Shown here in pieces: positions 22,696-31,158 of a stretch of 64,000 bases of DNA (position 1 is the stretch's first letter; the number at the start of each line of letters is the position of its first letter). The DNA lies in the NCBI RefSeq assembly GCF_025979885.1, contig NZ_CP110139.1, forward strand, positions 4,298,001 to 4,362,000, written 5' to 3'. Made by a program: the position numbers and the translations under genes. Source of the stretch: Hymenobacter sp. YIM 151500-1. GTDB taxonomy: Bacteria; Bacteroidota; Bacteroidia; Cytophagales; Hymenobacteraceae. The notes below the pieces were generated by a model. It did no database searches, had not been told where the DNA came from, and worked only from the letters and a program-made list of their open reading frames with translations.

Positions 22696-23259
22696 CTAAA
22701 TAGTCATGATTTCGGCTTCCTTGCGGCTCAGCAGCTCGTCTACTTTGCTGATATAGGAGTCGGTGGCTTTCTGCACTTTGGCTTCGGCGTCCTTGATGGC
22801 GTCTTCCGAGGCGCCATCCTTTAGCAGCTTGCGCAGCGACTCATTCACGTCCTTGCGGATGCTGCGGATGCGCACCTTGCCGCTCTCCGATTCCGACTTG
22901 GCCTGCTTCACCAGGTCCCGGCGCCGCTCCTCGGTCATGGCCGGGATGTTCAGGCGCACGCCCTCGGCATCGGATTGGGGGTTCAGGCCCAGGTCGCTGT
23001 TTTTGATGGCCTTGGCAATTTCGGAAATCATGTTTTTCTCCCAGGGCTTGATAAACAGCGTGCGGGCATCGGGGGCCGACACGTTGGCTACCTGGGCCAC
23101 GGGCGTGGGCGTGCCGTAGTAATCCACCCGCAGCGAGTCGAGCATGGCCGGGGAGGCCTTGCCAGCCCGGATGCGCGTCATTTCCACGCTGGTGTGTTGC
23201 AGGGCTTTGCCCATCGATTCCTCGGCTTCGTCCAGGTAAAACTTGATGTCTTCGTCCAT
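22696..23259 (-). CDS. frr: Ribosome recycling factor
   Basis: A 187-residue protein that, with EF-G, splits post-termination ribosomes. Typical segments are MGKALQHTSVEMTRIRAGKA, VDYYGTPTPVAQVANVSAPD, PWEKNMISEIAKAIKNSDLG, LNIPAMTEERRRDLVKQAK and VRIRSIRKDVNESLRKL. Length is normal and the start ATG is clear. It follows pyrH on the same strand, as in most bacteria, across a 112-bp gap that holds an AT-rich foldback. Confidence 0.97.
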   Translation of the reverse strand: MDEDIKFYLDEAEESMGKALQHTSVEMTRIRAGKASPAMLDSLRVDYYGTPTPVAQVANVSAPDARTLFIKPWEKNMISEIAKAIKNSDLGLNPQSDAEGVRLNIPAMTEERRRDLVKQAKSESESGKVRIRSIRKDVNESLRKLLKDGASEDAIKDAEAKVQKATDSYISKVDELLSRKEAEIMTI

Positions 23260-23282
23260 GTGTAGAATGAATTAAAAATTGA

Positions 23283-23368
23283 GAAGTAAAAATTAAAAAT
23301 GAGGTGCTGCTTAAAGCCGAAACTGGTTAGGGCCCAATTCCTATTTCTTCATTTTTAATTTTTACTTC
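23283..23368. repeat. AT-rich foldback between pyrH and frr
   Basis: The arms GAAGTAAAAATTAAAAATGA (23283-23302) and its exact reverse complement (23349-23368) enclose a 46-base loop. The strongly AT-rich arms contrast with the surrounding GC-rich genes. The left arm is preceded by a further GAATTAAAAATTGA repeat word. It lies inside a pair of genes that are normally co-transcribed. Confidence 0.8.
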
Positions 23369-23371
23369 AAG

Positions 23372-24157
23372 CTAAGCTTGTTCGGCTGAGGTGTTTTGCA
23401 CGCTTGGTTGCAGGCTGCTGTGCTTAGAGTCGAAGCCTGAGGCGCTGCCGTTCATCGTCACCAAAGTGCCCACCATGTCGCCGTCGATAAGACGCTGCAA
23501 GTTGCCTTCCTTGTTCATGTCGAACACGATGATGGGCAGATTATTCTCCTTGCACAGCGTAAACGCCGTCATATCCATCACGTTCAGGTTCTTTTCCATT
23601 ACCTCATCAAAGGTAATTTGCGGGTAGCGCACGGCCGTGGGGTCCTTCTCAGGGTCGGCGGAGTAGATGCCGTCCACGCGCGTGCCCTTCAGCACCACGT
23701 CAGCCTCAATCTCAATGGCCCGCAACGACGCTGCCGAGTCGGTGGTGAAGTAGGGGGAACCAATGCCCGCCCCAAAGATGACCACGCGCCCCTTTTCTAA
23801 GTGGCGTAGGGCCCGGCGGCGGATGTAGGGCTCACACACCCGCTGAATAGTGACGCCCGACAGCAGCCGCGTCGGGATGCCCAGCTTCTCCAGGGCGCTT
23901 TGCAGGGCCATGGAGTTAATTACCGTGGCCAGCATGCCCATATAGTCGCCCTGCACCCGGTCGAGGCCAAAGGCTTCGGCCTGCACACCCCGGAAGATGT
24001 TGCCGCCGCCAATAACCACGGCTACCTGCGTGCCCGTAGCGGCTACCGCCCTGATTTCTTCGGCGTACTGCATCAGGCGCTCAGCATCAATACCGTATTG
24101 CTGCTGGCCCATCAGGGCCTCGCCGCTCAGCTTCAGCAGGATTCGTTTGTACTTCAA
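23372..24157 (-). CDS. pyrH: UMP kinase
   Basis: A 261-residue enzyme that phosphorylates UMP to UDP, of the bacterial amino-acid-kinase fold. Motifs are YKRILLKLSGEALMGQQQYG, VAVVIGGGNIFRG, DYMGMLATVINSMALQSALE, GAGIGSPYFTTDSAASLRA and KGTRVDGIYSADPEKDP. The family is usually about 235-240 residues; this copy has a hydrophilic C-terminal extension of about 20 (SKHSSLQPSVQNTSAEQA). The start is TTG at 24157 (no ATG fits, and the family start MKYKRI begins there). Its 3' end overlaps the AT-rich foldback neighbourhood. Confidence 0.96.
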   Translation of the reverse strand: MKYKRILLKLSGEALMGQQQYGIDAERLMQYAEEIRAVAATGTQVAVVIGGGNIFRGVQAEAFGLDRVQGDYMGMLATVINSMALQSALEKLGIPTRLLSGVTIQRVCEPYIRRRALRHLEKGRVVIFGAGIGSPYFTTDSAASLRAIEIEADVVLKGTRVDGIYSADPEKDPTAVRYPQITFDEVMEKNLNVMDMTAFTLCKENNLPIIVFDMNKEGNLQRLIDGDMVGTLVTMNGSASGFDSKHSSLQPSVQNTSAEQA

Positions 24158-24204
24158 AATAGAGGGAGTTAGGCGTGAAACGCTACGTGTGTCTGAGGCA
24201 ACAA

Positions 24205-24225
24205 CCGCCTGAGCTGCCCAGGCGG
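24205..24225 (-). terminator. Hairpin after the biotinyl carrier gene
   Basis: The stem CCGCCTG/CAGGCGG with a 7-base loop lies in the 95-bp gap between the carrier gene and pyrH. On the minus strand it is followed by TTGTTG. It probably separates the two transcripts. Confidence 0.5.
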
Positions 24226-24252
24226 CTCCGTTATGCGCCGGTCGGCGCGGAG

Positions 24253-24759
24253 TTAGGCAAACTGCACCAGGACTTGGCCTTTAGTCACGTTGTCACGCAA
24301 AGTTACTTTAACAGCAGCCACGGTTCCGTCGCCGGGGGCCTTCAGGATGTTTTCCATCTTCATGGCTTCCAGCACCAGCAGCGGGTCGCCCTTCTGCACG
24401 GTCTGGCCTGGTGTCACCCGAATATCCACGATTAGGCCCGGCATGGGGGCTTTCAGCTCGTTCACTTTTCCGGCGGCTGCATTGCTCATGCCCAGCTTGT
24501 CCAGCAGCAGGTCGAACCGGTCTTTGGCTTGCAGCTCCAGGCGCTGGCCGTTGAGCTTCAGCGAAATGGTTTTGGCGGCGTAGTCGGCGGCCAGCAGCTC
24601 GGCCGTGTACGAGCGGCCCTCGTGCAGCAGGTGGTAGCGGCCGTTACCCAAGGGGCTCAAGTCCCAGGTGAAAGGCTGGCCATTTACGGTAATCGAGCCT
24701 GTGGGGCTGTACTCAATTTCCCAGAGCTGGGCCGAAGAGCCGGCGCGTACCTGTAGCAT
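24253..24759 (-). CDS. Biotin carboxyl carrier protein-like
   Basis: A 168-residue protein whose last 75 residues are a biotinyl domain: KAPMPGLIVDIRVTPGQTVQ, then GDPLLVLEAMKMENILKAPG with the biotin-accepting Lys in EAMKMEN, then VTLRDNVTKGQVLVQFA. The N-terminal 90 residues (EIEYSPTGSITVNGQPFTWD, HLLHEGRSYTAELLAADYAA) form a beta-rich domain seen in acyl-CoA carboxylase carrier subunits of Bacteroidota. It would carry the carboxyl group in acetyl- or propionyl-CoA carboxylation. Its partner carboxylase genes are not in the window. Confidence 0.87.
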   Translation of the reverse strand: MLQVRAGSSAQLWEIEYSPTGSITVNGQPFTWDLSPLGNGRYHLLHEGRSYTAELLAADYAAKTISLKLNGQRLELQAKDRFDLLLDKLGMSNAAAGKVNELKAPMPGLIVDIRVTPGQTVQKGDPLLVLEAMKMENILKAPGDGTVAAVKVTLRDNVTKGQVLVQFA

Positions 24760-24858
24760 GCAAAAAGGGGGAGGGGTGGGGCAGAAAAGGGCTTAAAGAT
24801 AGGCCAAATCTGAAATAAATTCGGAACTTCACCCTCCATTACCCTATCGCCTTTCCGC

Positions 24859-27456
24859 ATGAAATACTCGATCCTCGGCGCTCTTGGCTTGGCGCTGATG
24901 TGTCAGGTGACGGCTCCCGCTCAGGCGGTTAAGTCCAGCAAACCGGCCGTAGTAACAAAGCCGGCCATTCGCAAGAAAATACCGGCCGCGCCCGAGCCGG
25001 CTTCCGCGTCGGCGCCAGCGCCGGCCCCGGTGCCTAACTGGCTGCCGTCTACCAACCCGGTGCAGCCCGCCGCTACCATCGTGCACGACCTGCTCGATAC
25101 CAAGCTGGACGTGCGCTTCGACTGGGCCAAGCAGTGGCTGCTGGGCACGGCCACGCTCACGGTGCGTCCGCACTTCTACCCGCAAAGCCAGCTGGTGCTC
25201 GATGCCAAAGGCTTCGACGTGAAAACCGTGGAGCTGGTGAGCAGCGCGGGCAAAAAGGACTTGAAGTATACGTACGACAAGCGCCGCCTGACTATTGCGC
25301 TGGACCGCCAGTACCCGCGCACCGAGCAGTACCAGGTTCGGATTCAGTACGTAGCCAAGCCCAATGAACTGCCCAGCACGGGCGGCAGCGAGGCCATTAC
25401 CGGCGACAAGGGCCTGTACTTCATCAACCCGCTGGGCACCGACAAAAGCAAGCCCCGCCAGGTGTGGACCCAGGGCGAGACGGAAGCCAGCTCCTGCTGG
25501 TTCCCGACCATCGACCGGCCCAACCAGCGCATGACCCAGGAAATTAGCATCACCGTCGAAAACGGGTTTAGAACCCTGTCTAATGGCTTGCTGACAACCT
25601 CACGCCGCAACTCCGACGGCACCCGCACCGATGTGTGGAAGCAAAGTCTGCCGTCGGCGCCCTACCTGACCATGCTGGCCGCCGGCAACTTCGCCGTGGT
25701 AGCCGATACGTGGCGCGGCAAGCCGGTGGAGTATTACGTCGACCCCGCCTACCAACCCACAGCCAAGCAGGTGTTCGGCAACACGCCCGAAATGCTGGAC
25801 TTCTTTTCCAAAAAGCTAGGAGTAGAGTATCCGTGGGAGAAATACTCGCAGGTAGCCGTGCACGATTTCGTGTCGGGGGCCATGGAAAATACTACCGCCA
25901 CCGTCATTCAGCAGCAGCTGGTGCAGTTTACGCCCCGCGAGCTGCCCGACGTGAGCTACGAAACTGAGGCCGTTATTGCCCACGAGCTATTTCACCACTG
26001 GTTCGGCGACTACGTGACCAGCGAGTCGTGGAGCAACCTGCCCCTCAACGAGAGTTTCGCCGACTACTCGGAGTTTCTGTGGGCCGAGCACAAGCACGGC
26101 GCCGACGAGGCCGCCCTGGTGCACCAAACCAAGCTCAGCAACTACCTGCAAGAAGCCCAGGACAAGCGGGAGCCCCTGATCCGGTATCGTTATGCCAATC
26201 AGGAGGATATGTTTGACCGGCACTCTTACGACAAGGGCGGGCGGGTGCTGCACATGCTGCGTCATTACGTCGGCGACGAGGCCTTTTTTGCCTCCCTGAA
26301 CCGCTACCTGAACCAGCATAAGTTTTCAGCCACCGAAATAGCCAAGCTGCGCATTGCCTTCGAGGAAACCACTGGCGAAGACCTGATGTGGTTTTTCGAC
26401 CAGTGGTTTATGCAGCGCGGCCACCCCGAACTGCGCGTGGCCCACGCCTTCAGCAACGGCGCTGTAGTGTTGCGGGTGCAGCAGGTACAGGATACCCTGT
26501 TTCAGCCCGTGTACCGGCTGCCTGTCACCGTCACCACCTGGACCAATAACCAGCCCACCGACCACCGCATCGTCGTTACGAAAGCTGACCAGACCTTCCG
26601 GCTGCCCGCTACGCAGCGCCCCAGCCTCGTGAAGTTCGACAGCGACGGTATTCTGCTGGCTCAGGTTACCGAGGAAAAGTCGCAGGAGGAACTGCTTTAC
26701 CAGTTCAGCCACGCCCGCAACTACCTGCAGAAGTACGAAGCCATTGAAGAGCTGCGCAGCAAGTCTGGCGACTTGATTGTAAGCTCCATGCTGCGCAACG
26801 CCCTCAACGACCCTTTTTGGGCGGTGCGCCTGGCAGCCGTGAATGCGCTGCGCAAATACAAAGGCGCAGAAGGCAATGCGGTGCGCAAAGATTTGCAGCG
26901 GGTGGCAATGAACGAAAAGAAGGGCCGGGTGCGCGCCGCCGCCATCGGCGCTCTGTCCACGTTTCAAAATGAGGACTTCAGCCAGGAATACCACGCGGCC
27001 CTGAAAGACAGTTCCTATTTGGTAGTGGGGGCGGCTATTGAGGCTTTGGCGAAAGCGCCCACCGTTTCAACACGGGCCGAAGTCAGTGCGCTGCAAAACA
27101 CCCGTAATCCTGCCCTCATGACGGCGCTGGCCAACTACTACGGCCTCAACGGCACTGCCGACGACTACCAGTGGTTTTTGAAGCGCAGCCAGGATGCTCC
27201 CAACGAAGTGCTCTACACACTGCTCGAAAGCTTTGGGATGTTGATGCAGCGGATGCCGCCCATTGAGCGTGAAAAGGGCATTGCTCGGTTGGAAAGCCTG
27301 GCCCGCACGCACTCGCACTTCTATGTGCGGCTGGGGGCCTACAAAGGTCTGCACCAGCTGATACCCAGCATGCCCACACTTAAACCGACTCTGCAAGATA
27401 TCCGGGCCAAGGAAAAGGACGATAACCTGAAATCTATCTACAGTCTGATTCAATAA
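24859..27456 (+). CDS. M1 family metallo-aminopeptidase
   Basis: An 865-residue exported zinc aminopeptidase. A signal peptide (MKYSILGALGLALMCQVTAP, cleavage near AQA) and a Pro/Ala-rich linker precede the N-terminal beta-sandwich (TKLDVRFDWAKQWLLGTATL). The catalytic domain has the substrate-binding GAMEN at 340-344 and the zinc site HELFHH at 375-380, with the third ligand Glu398 in NLPLNESFADY. From about residue 620 a HEAT-like helical region follows (NDPFWAVRLAAVNALRKYKG, GRVRAAAIGALSTF, SYLVVGAAIEALAKA). It removes N-terminal residues from peptides in the periplasm. It is monocistronic. It could also act in leukotriene-A4-hydrolase-like fashion, but the architecture favours peptidase. 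Confidence 0.93.
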   Translation: MKYSILGALGLALMCQVTAPAQAVKSSKPAVVTKPAIRKKIPAAPEPASASAPAPAPVPNWLPSTNPVQPAATIVHDLLDTKLDVRFDWAKQWLLGTATLTVRPHFYPQSQLVLDAKGFDVKTVELVSSAGKKDLKYTYDKRRLTIALDRQYPRTEQYQVRIQYVAKPNELPSTGGSEAITGDKGLYFINPLGTDKSKPRQVWTQGETEASSCWFPTIDRPNQRMTQEISITVENGFRTLSNGLLTTSRRNSDGTRTDVWKQSLPSAPYLTMLAAGNFAVVADTWRGKPVEYYVDPAYQPTAKQVFGNTPEMLDFFSKKLGVEYPWEKYSQVAVHDFVSGAMENTTATVIQQQLVQFTPRELPDVSYETEAVIAHELFHHWFGDYVTSESWSNLPLNESFADYSEFLWAEHKHGADEAALVHQTKLSNYLQEAQDKREPLIRYRYANQEDMFDRHSYDKGGRVLHMLRHYVGDEAFFASLNRYLNQHKFSATEIAKLRIAFEETTGEDLMWFFDQWFMQRGHPELRVAHAFSNGAVVLRVQQVQDTLFQPVYRLPVTVTTWTNNQPTDHRIVVTKADQTFRLPATQRPSLVKFDSDGILLAQVTEEKSQEELLYQFSHARNYLQKYEAIEELRSKSGDLIVSSMLRNALNDPFWAVRLAAVNALRKYKGAEGNAVRKDLQRVAMNEKKGRVRAAAIGALSTFQNEDFSQEYHAALKDSSYLVVGAAIEALAKAPTVSTRAEVSALQNTRNPALMTALANYYGLNGTADDYQWFLKRSQDAPNEVLYTLLESFGMLMQRMPPIEREKGIARLESLARTHSHFYVRLGAYKGLHQLIPSMPTLKPTLQDIRAKEKDDNLKSIYSLIQ

Positions 27457-27591
27457 AACCAGCGAAAGTGTCGGGACCCGGCCGGAGTAGGTTTGGGTAC
27501 TTATTTCTGCTCTATCAGGTAGTTAGCTCACGCAAAGCAGAAAGGAGGAAGCCAAGCTGCAAAAATATTTCCCTCGTTTTTGCAAGCAGCC

Positions 27592-27621
27592 TTGACTTAC
27601 ATCAGAAAGCCCTTAATTTTG
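27592..27621 (+). promoter_or_regulatory. Promoter of the tRNA-Tyr gene cluster
   Basis: A perfect -7 box TAATTTTG (27614-27621) with CTTG 19 bp upstream (TTG at 27592-27594). It lies 80 bp before tRNA-Tyr and would serve tRNA-Tyr and tRNA-Gly. Confidence 0.7.
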
Positions 27622-27701
27622 CAGCTCCAATCGACGCCCGGAGGCTTTGGCCGCGGTTAGAGAAAGGAAAAAGGCGCTGTAAACGGCAGGCCTACATAGC
27701 T

Positions 27702-27781
27702 GGGGGCGTCGCATAGCGGCAATTGCGGGTGACTGTAACTCACCTCCTTCGGGTTCAAAGGTTCGAGTCCTTTCGCCCCCA
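27702..27781 (+). tRNA. tRNA-Tyr (GTA)
   Basis: Acceptor stem GGGGGCG/CGCCCCC, anticodon arm GTGA-CTGTAAC-TCAC giving anticodon GTA, variable arm CTCCTTCGGGTT as expected for a bacterial class II tRNA-Tyr, and T arm AAAGG-TTCGAGT-CCTTT. The CCA end is not encoded (A then CAGG). Confidence 0.95.
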
Positions 27782-27788
27782 CAGGTAT

Positions 27789-27874
27789 AGTTTGAAAGTT
27801 ATAAAGTTGATGAGTTAGAAAGTTAGGAGTGATACGCTCACTTTTAAACTTCCCAACTTCTGAACTTCTTAACT
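27789..27874. repeat. Foldback of AAGTT words between tRNA-Tyr and tRNA-Gly
   Basis: The left arm (about 27789-27833) is a run of GAAAGTTATAAAGTTGATGA and GTTAGAAAGTTAGG words. The right arm (27838-27874) is an imperfect reverse complement (TAAACTTCCCAACTTCTGAA...). The turn is GAGTGATACGCTCAC. Arms match with several mismatches. Confidence 0.7.
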
Positions 27875-27882
27875 GCCATCAC

Positions 27883-27955
27883 GCGGGAGTAGCTCAGTTG
27901 GTAGAGCGGCAGCCTTCCAAGCTGCAGGTCGCGGGTTCGAACCTCGTCTCCCGCT
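27883..27955 (+). tRNA. tRNA-Gly (TCC)
   Basis: Acceptor GCGGGAG/CTCCCGC, anticodon arm GCAGC-CTTCCAA-GCTGC with anticodon TCC, and T arm GCGGG-TTCGAAC-CTCGT. The 3' CCA is not encoded (T then CAGC). Confidence 0.96.
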
Positions 27956-28017
27956 CAGCAGTGATAATGAGGTGGAAAAGATACTTGCCGGTCCTGGCAA
28001 ATGTTCTTACCACCACG

Positions 28018-28025
28018 TACCTTTG
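28018..28025 (+). promoter_or_regulatory. -7 box TACCTTTG before tRNA-Thr
   Basis: A perfect TAnnTTTG match 14 bp before tRNA-Thr. Only CTGG is found about 20 bp upstream. It suggests that tRNA-Thr (and perhaps tuf) starts its own transcript. Confidence 0.6.
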
Positions 28026-28039
28026 CCGAGCAAAAATAA

Positions 28040-28111
<72 letters not shown>

Positions 28112-28277
28112 CAGAAGTACGAGTGCCACCGGGTAGTGCGCTGCACCGGTTGGATCCAGCAGAAAAGTAAAGCGACGTGCAGTCCCTACTAAACGGAGCT
28201 GCGTTTCGCTTTCTTCCTGTATAAGCCAAGTCGCGTTTTCCCCCTCTTCACCACAAAAGTTCTCTAATCTCTTTACA

Positions 28278-29468
28278 ATGGCTAAAGAAAATTTTGATCG
28301 TTCCAAACCGCACGTGAACATCGGTACGATCGGGCACGTCGACCACGGCAAAACCACCCTGACTGCTGCTATCACCACGGTACTGGCGAACAAAGGTCTG
28401 GCCGCTAAGCGTGACTTCTCGTCGATTGACAACGCTCCCGAAGAAAAAGAGCGTGGTATCACGATCAACACGGCGCACGTTGAATACGCTACCGAAAACC
28501 GTCACTACGCCCACGTTGACTGCCCCGGCCACGCCGACTATGTGAAGAACATGGTAACGGGTGCTGCCCAGATGGACGGCGCTATCCTCGTAGTAGCTGC
28601 CACCGACGGCCCCATGCCCCAAACTCGTGAGCACATCCTACTCGCTCGTCAGGTAGGCGTACCCCAGCTGGTAGTGTTCATGAACAAAGTGGACATGGTG
28701 GATGACCCCGAACTGCTGGAGCTGGTAGAAATGGAAATCCGCGAACTGCTCTCGTTCTACGATTTCGACGGCGACAACATCCCGGTTATCCAAGGCTCGG
28801 CTCTGGGCGGCCTGAACGGCGACGCCAAGTGGGTTCCCAAAATCGAGGAGCTGATGGCCGCTGTGGACTCGTACATTCCGATTCCTCCGCGTCTGACCGA
28901 CCAGCCCTTCCTGATGCCTGTGGAAGACGTATTCTCGATTACTGGTCGTGGTACCGTAGCTACTGGCCGTATCGAGCGTGGCGTTATCAACTCCGGTGAC
29001 CCGGTTGACATTCTGGGCATGGGCGCTAAGCAAGGCCTGAAGTCGACGGTAACGGGTGTGGAAATGTTCCGCAAGATCTTGGACCGCGGCGAAGCCGGTG
29101 ACAACGTAGGTCTGCTGCTCCGCGGTATTGAAAAAGACGACATCCGTCGTGGCATGGTTATCTGCAAGCCTGGCTCGGTAACCCCCCACACCAAGTTCAA
29201 GGCTGAGGTGTACGTGCTGTCGAAAGAAGAAGGTGGTCGTCACACCCCGTTCTTCAACAACTACCGTCCCCAGTTTTACTTCCGCACCACCGACGTAACC
29301 GGCATCATCACGCTGGCCGAGGGTGTAGAAATGGTAATGCCCGGCGACAACGTAACCATCACTGTTGAGCTGATCAACGCCGTAGCTATGGAGAAAGGTC
29401 TGCGCTTCGCTATCCGCGAGGGTGGCCGTACCGTAGGTGCCGGTCAGGTTACCGAAATCCTCGACTAG
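28278..29468 (+). CDS. tuf: Elongation factor Tu
   Basis: A 396-residue GTPase that delivers aminoacyl-tRNA to the ribosome. G1 is GHVDHGKTTLT, the switch I region RGITINTAHVEY, G3 DCPGHADY, G4 NKVDMVDD and G5 GSALG. Domains 2 and 3 follow with TGRGTVATGRIERGVIN and VELINAVAMEKGLRFAIREG. Length is normal. The 166-bp gap between tRNA-Thr and the ATG holds no feature I can name. A strong terminator follows. The codon choice (GGT, GCT, CGT) is that of a highly expressed gene. Confidence 0.99.
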   Translation: MAKENFDRSKPHVNIGTIGHVDHGKTTLTAAITTVLANKGLAAKRDFSSIDNAPEEKERGITINTAHVEYATENRHYAHVDCPGHADYVKNMVTGAAQMDGAILVVAATDGPMPQTREHILLARQVGVPQLVVFMNKVDMVDDPELLELVEMEIRELLSFYDFDGDNIPVIQGSALGGLNGDAKWVPKIEELMAAVDSYIPIPPRLTDQPFLMPVEDVFSITGRGTVATGRIERGVINSGDPVDILGMGAKQGLKSTVTGVEMFRKILDRGEAGDNVGLLLRGIEKDDIRRGMVICKPGSVTPHTKFKAEVYVLSKEEGGRHTPFFNNYRPQFYFRTTDVTGIITLAEGVEMVMPGDNVTITVELINAVAMEKGLRFAIREGGRTVGAGQVTEILD

Positions 29469-29496
29469 TCTTTGCTAGTAACTAGGTAATCAACAC

Positions 29497-29534
29497 AATC
29501 CGCCTCCGAAATTTTCGGGGGCGGATTTGTTTTG
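29497..29534 (+). terminator. Intrinsic terminator of tuf
   Basis: A 14-bp stem AATCCGCCTCCGAA with TTCGGGGGCGGATT (one mismatch that can be a G-U pair), a 3-base loop and TGTTTTGT after it. Its right arm overlaps the -33 TTTG of the tRNA-Trp promoter. Confidence 0.85.
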
Positions 29535-29556
29535 TATCAACAGTTCCCTACATTTG
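29526..29556 (+). promoter_or_regulatory. Promoter of tRNA-Trp-secE-nusG
   Basis: TTTG at 29526-29529, a 19-bp spacer and TACATTTG at 29549-29556: a full match to the Bacteroidota consensus (TTTG-N19-TAnnTTTG), 39 bp before tRNA-Trp. The -33 box is part of the tuf terminator stem. Confidence 0.8.
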
Positions 29557-29595
29557 CATTCCCAATCCAGCCCTTAAGCGGTTTGGGACGCATAC

Positions 29596-29669
29596 ACGGG
29601 CGTAGTTCAAGGGTAGAATAGAGGTCTCCAAAACCTTTGATGGGAGTTCGAATCTCTCCGCCCGTGCCA
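29596..29669 (+). tRNA. tRNA-Trp (CCA)
   Basis: Acceptor ACGGGCG/CGCCCGT, anticodon arm AGGT-CTCCAAA-ACCT with anticodon CCA, and T arm GGGAG-TTCGAAT-CTCTC. Discriminator G is followed by an encoded CCA, unlike the three other tRNAs here. Confidence 0.95.
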
Positions 29670-29728
29670 AGAATAACGGCTGCTTCGGCAGCCGTCATCT
29701 TACATAACACCTAACTGGTGCAGGCATC

Positions 29729-29923
29729 ATGAGCAAGTTGACAAACTACTTCCGGGAAACCTCCGAAGAGATGCGCTACAAAGTAACGTGGCCGTCGCTG
29801 GAGGAGCTGCAGAAAAGCGCCGGATTGGTGCTGATTGGCTCCTTGGTATTTGCCGTGGTAGTGGGGCTAATGGATGTTGCTTTCAGCAAGAGCCTAGAGG
29901 TATTTTATAACTCGTTCCGGTAA
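29729..29923 (+). CDS. secE: Preprotein translocase subunit SecE
   Basis: A 64-residue single-spanning subunit of the Sec translocon. The amphipathic part NYFRETSEEMRYKVTWPSLE carries the conserved VTWPS, followed by the membrane helix GLVLIGSLVFAVVVGLMDVA. This is the short SecE form. It lies between tRNA-Trp and nusG, the common order. Confidence 0.95.
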   Translation: MSKLTNYFRETSEEMRYKVTWPSLEELQKSAGLVLIGSLVFAVVVGLMDVAFSKSLEVFYNSFR

Positions 29924-29941
29924 TCGGTAGCAAGCACGACA

Positions 29942-30508
29942 ATGGGCGAGTTGAAATGGTACGTGGTCCGCTCGGTTAGCGGACAAGAAAAGAAAGCCAA
30001 AACCTACCTGGAAACCGAGATTGGCCGTCATGGCCTTTCTGAGTTGGTGCCGCAGGTGCTGATTCCAGTGGAGAAGGTGTTCGAGATGCGCAACGGCAAG
30101 AAGCGTGTGCGTGAGCGGAACCTTTACCCTGGCTATATCATCATCCACGCCGACCTCAGCCACGGCGAAGTAGACCACATCATCACTAGCACCCCCGGTG
30201 TAATTGGTTTTCTGAGTGACAAAGAAGGCAAAGCAGCCAGCCAGAATACTAAGCCGGTGCCGCTGCACATTTCGGAAGTAAACCGCATCCTCGGCATCGT
30301 GGATGAGGCGGAAGAGCAGACGGCTTCACTGGAAACTCCCTTCGTGGTGGGCGAGCTGGTGAAGATTGTGGACGGAGGTTTTGCGGGAATGTCGGGTACG
30401 GTATCGGAGGTGTTTGAAGAGCGGAAGCGTCTGAACGTTATCGTGAAGATTTTCGGCCGCAGCCAGCCCATGGAGTTGAGCTACACACAGGTAGAGAAAG
30501 AAGTGTAG
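29942..30508 (+). CDS. nusG: Transcription termination/antitermination factor NusG
   Basis: A 188-residue protein. The NGN domain is seen in KWYVVRSVSGQEKKAKTYLE, VFEMRNGKKRVRERNLYPGY and VIGFLSDKEGKA, and the C-terminal KOW domain in VGELVKIVDGGFAGMSGTVS and RLNVIVKIFGRSQPMELSYT. It binds RNA polymerase and couples it to Rho or ribosomal S10. It is 18 bp after secE. A decayed foldback lies in the 186-bp gap before rplK. Confidence 0.97.
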   Translation: MGELKWYVVRSVSGQEKKAKTYLETEIGRHGLSELVPQVLIPVEKVFEMRNGKKRVRERNLYPGYIIIHADLSHGEVDHIITSTPGVIGFLSDKEGKAASQNTKPVPLHISEVNRILGIVDEAEEQTASLETPFVVGELVKIVDGGFAGMSGTVSEVFEERKRLNVIVKIFGRSQPMELSYTQVEKEV

Positions 30509-30587
30509 AAGTGAGATTCTAGAGGTGAGAAATGTGATTCTGTTCTGGCTTCTAAACGCAATCTAACCCCTCACATCTCACATAAAA
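30506..30587. repeat. Decayed GTGAGA-word foldback after nusG
   Basis: Left words TAGAAGTGAGATTCTAGAGG and TGAGAAATGTGA oppose right words CAATCTAACCCCTCACATCT and CACAT. The pairing is partial. The words and the GTTCTGG turn resemble the 5482 and 22593 copies, so this looks like a degenerate member. It includes the nusG stop. Confidence 0.5.
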
Positions 30588-30694
30588 AACGTCACCGGTT
30601 ATCCGCTCCGGGCCGGTGGGGCTTCCACTAGGAGCAATCAACATACCTGACGGCCTGTGTGTTACGATGCAGTGCCCGAAGTCTTTCAAACCAA

Positions 30695-31138
30695 ATGGCC
30701 AAGGAAATTAGAGGTTATCTGAAGCTTCAGATAAAGGGAGGCGCCGCGAATCCCGCGCCGCCGGTTGGACCTGCACTTGGTAGCAAAGGCCTGAACATCA
30801 TGGAGTTCTGCAAGCAATTTAATGCGCGGACCCAAGATAAGGCCGGCCAAGTTTGTCCTGTTCTCATCACCATGTACACCGACAAGTCGTTCGACTTCGT
30901 GGTGAAAACCCCGCCAGTGCCGGTACTGCTCATGGATGCTGCCAAGCTCCAGGGCGGCTCGAAAGAGCCCAATCGGAACAAAGTAGGGTCGGTTACGTGG
31001 GACCAGGTGCGCACCATCGCCGAGACGAAAATGCCCGACTTGAACGCCTTCAAGGTGGAGTCGGCCATGAAGCAGGTGGCGGGTACGGCTCGCAGCATGG
31101 GCATCACCATCTCGGGTACTTCTCCCTTTGCTGAATAA
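30695..31138 (+). CDS. rplK: 50S ribosomal protein L11 (uL11)
   Basis: A 147-residue protein of the GTPase-associated centre. It has LKLQIKGGAANPAPPVGPAL, GLNIMEFCKQFNART and the C-terminal RNA-binding part ending MGITISGTSPFAE. The ATG at 30695 starts the family sequence MAKEIRGYL; a longer frame from 30659 is rejected. It begins the rplK-A-J-L group, 20 bp before rplA. Confidence 0.98.
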   Translation: MAKEIRGYLKLQIKGGAANPAPPVGPALGSKGLNIMEFCKQFNARTQDKAGQVCPVLITMYTDKSFDFVVKTPPVPVLLMDAAKLQGGSKEPNRNKVGSVTWDQVRTIAETKMPDLNAFKVESAMKQVAGTARSMGITISGTSPFAE

Positions 31139-31158
31139 TCTAACGACGGAGAAGACAC

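Noticed and set aside
30659..30694. Longer N-terminus for rplK (and similarly for rpsN, rpsD and rpmJ)
   Set aside because: The added residues do not belong to the families; the internal ATG begins the conserved sequence in each case.
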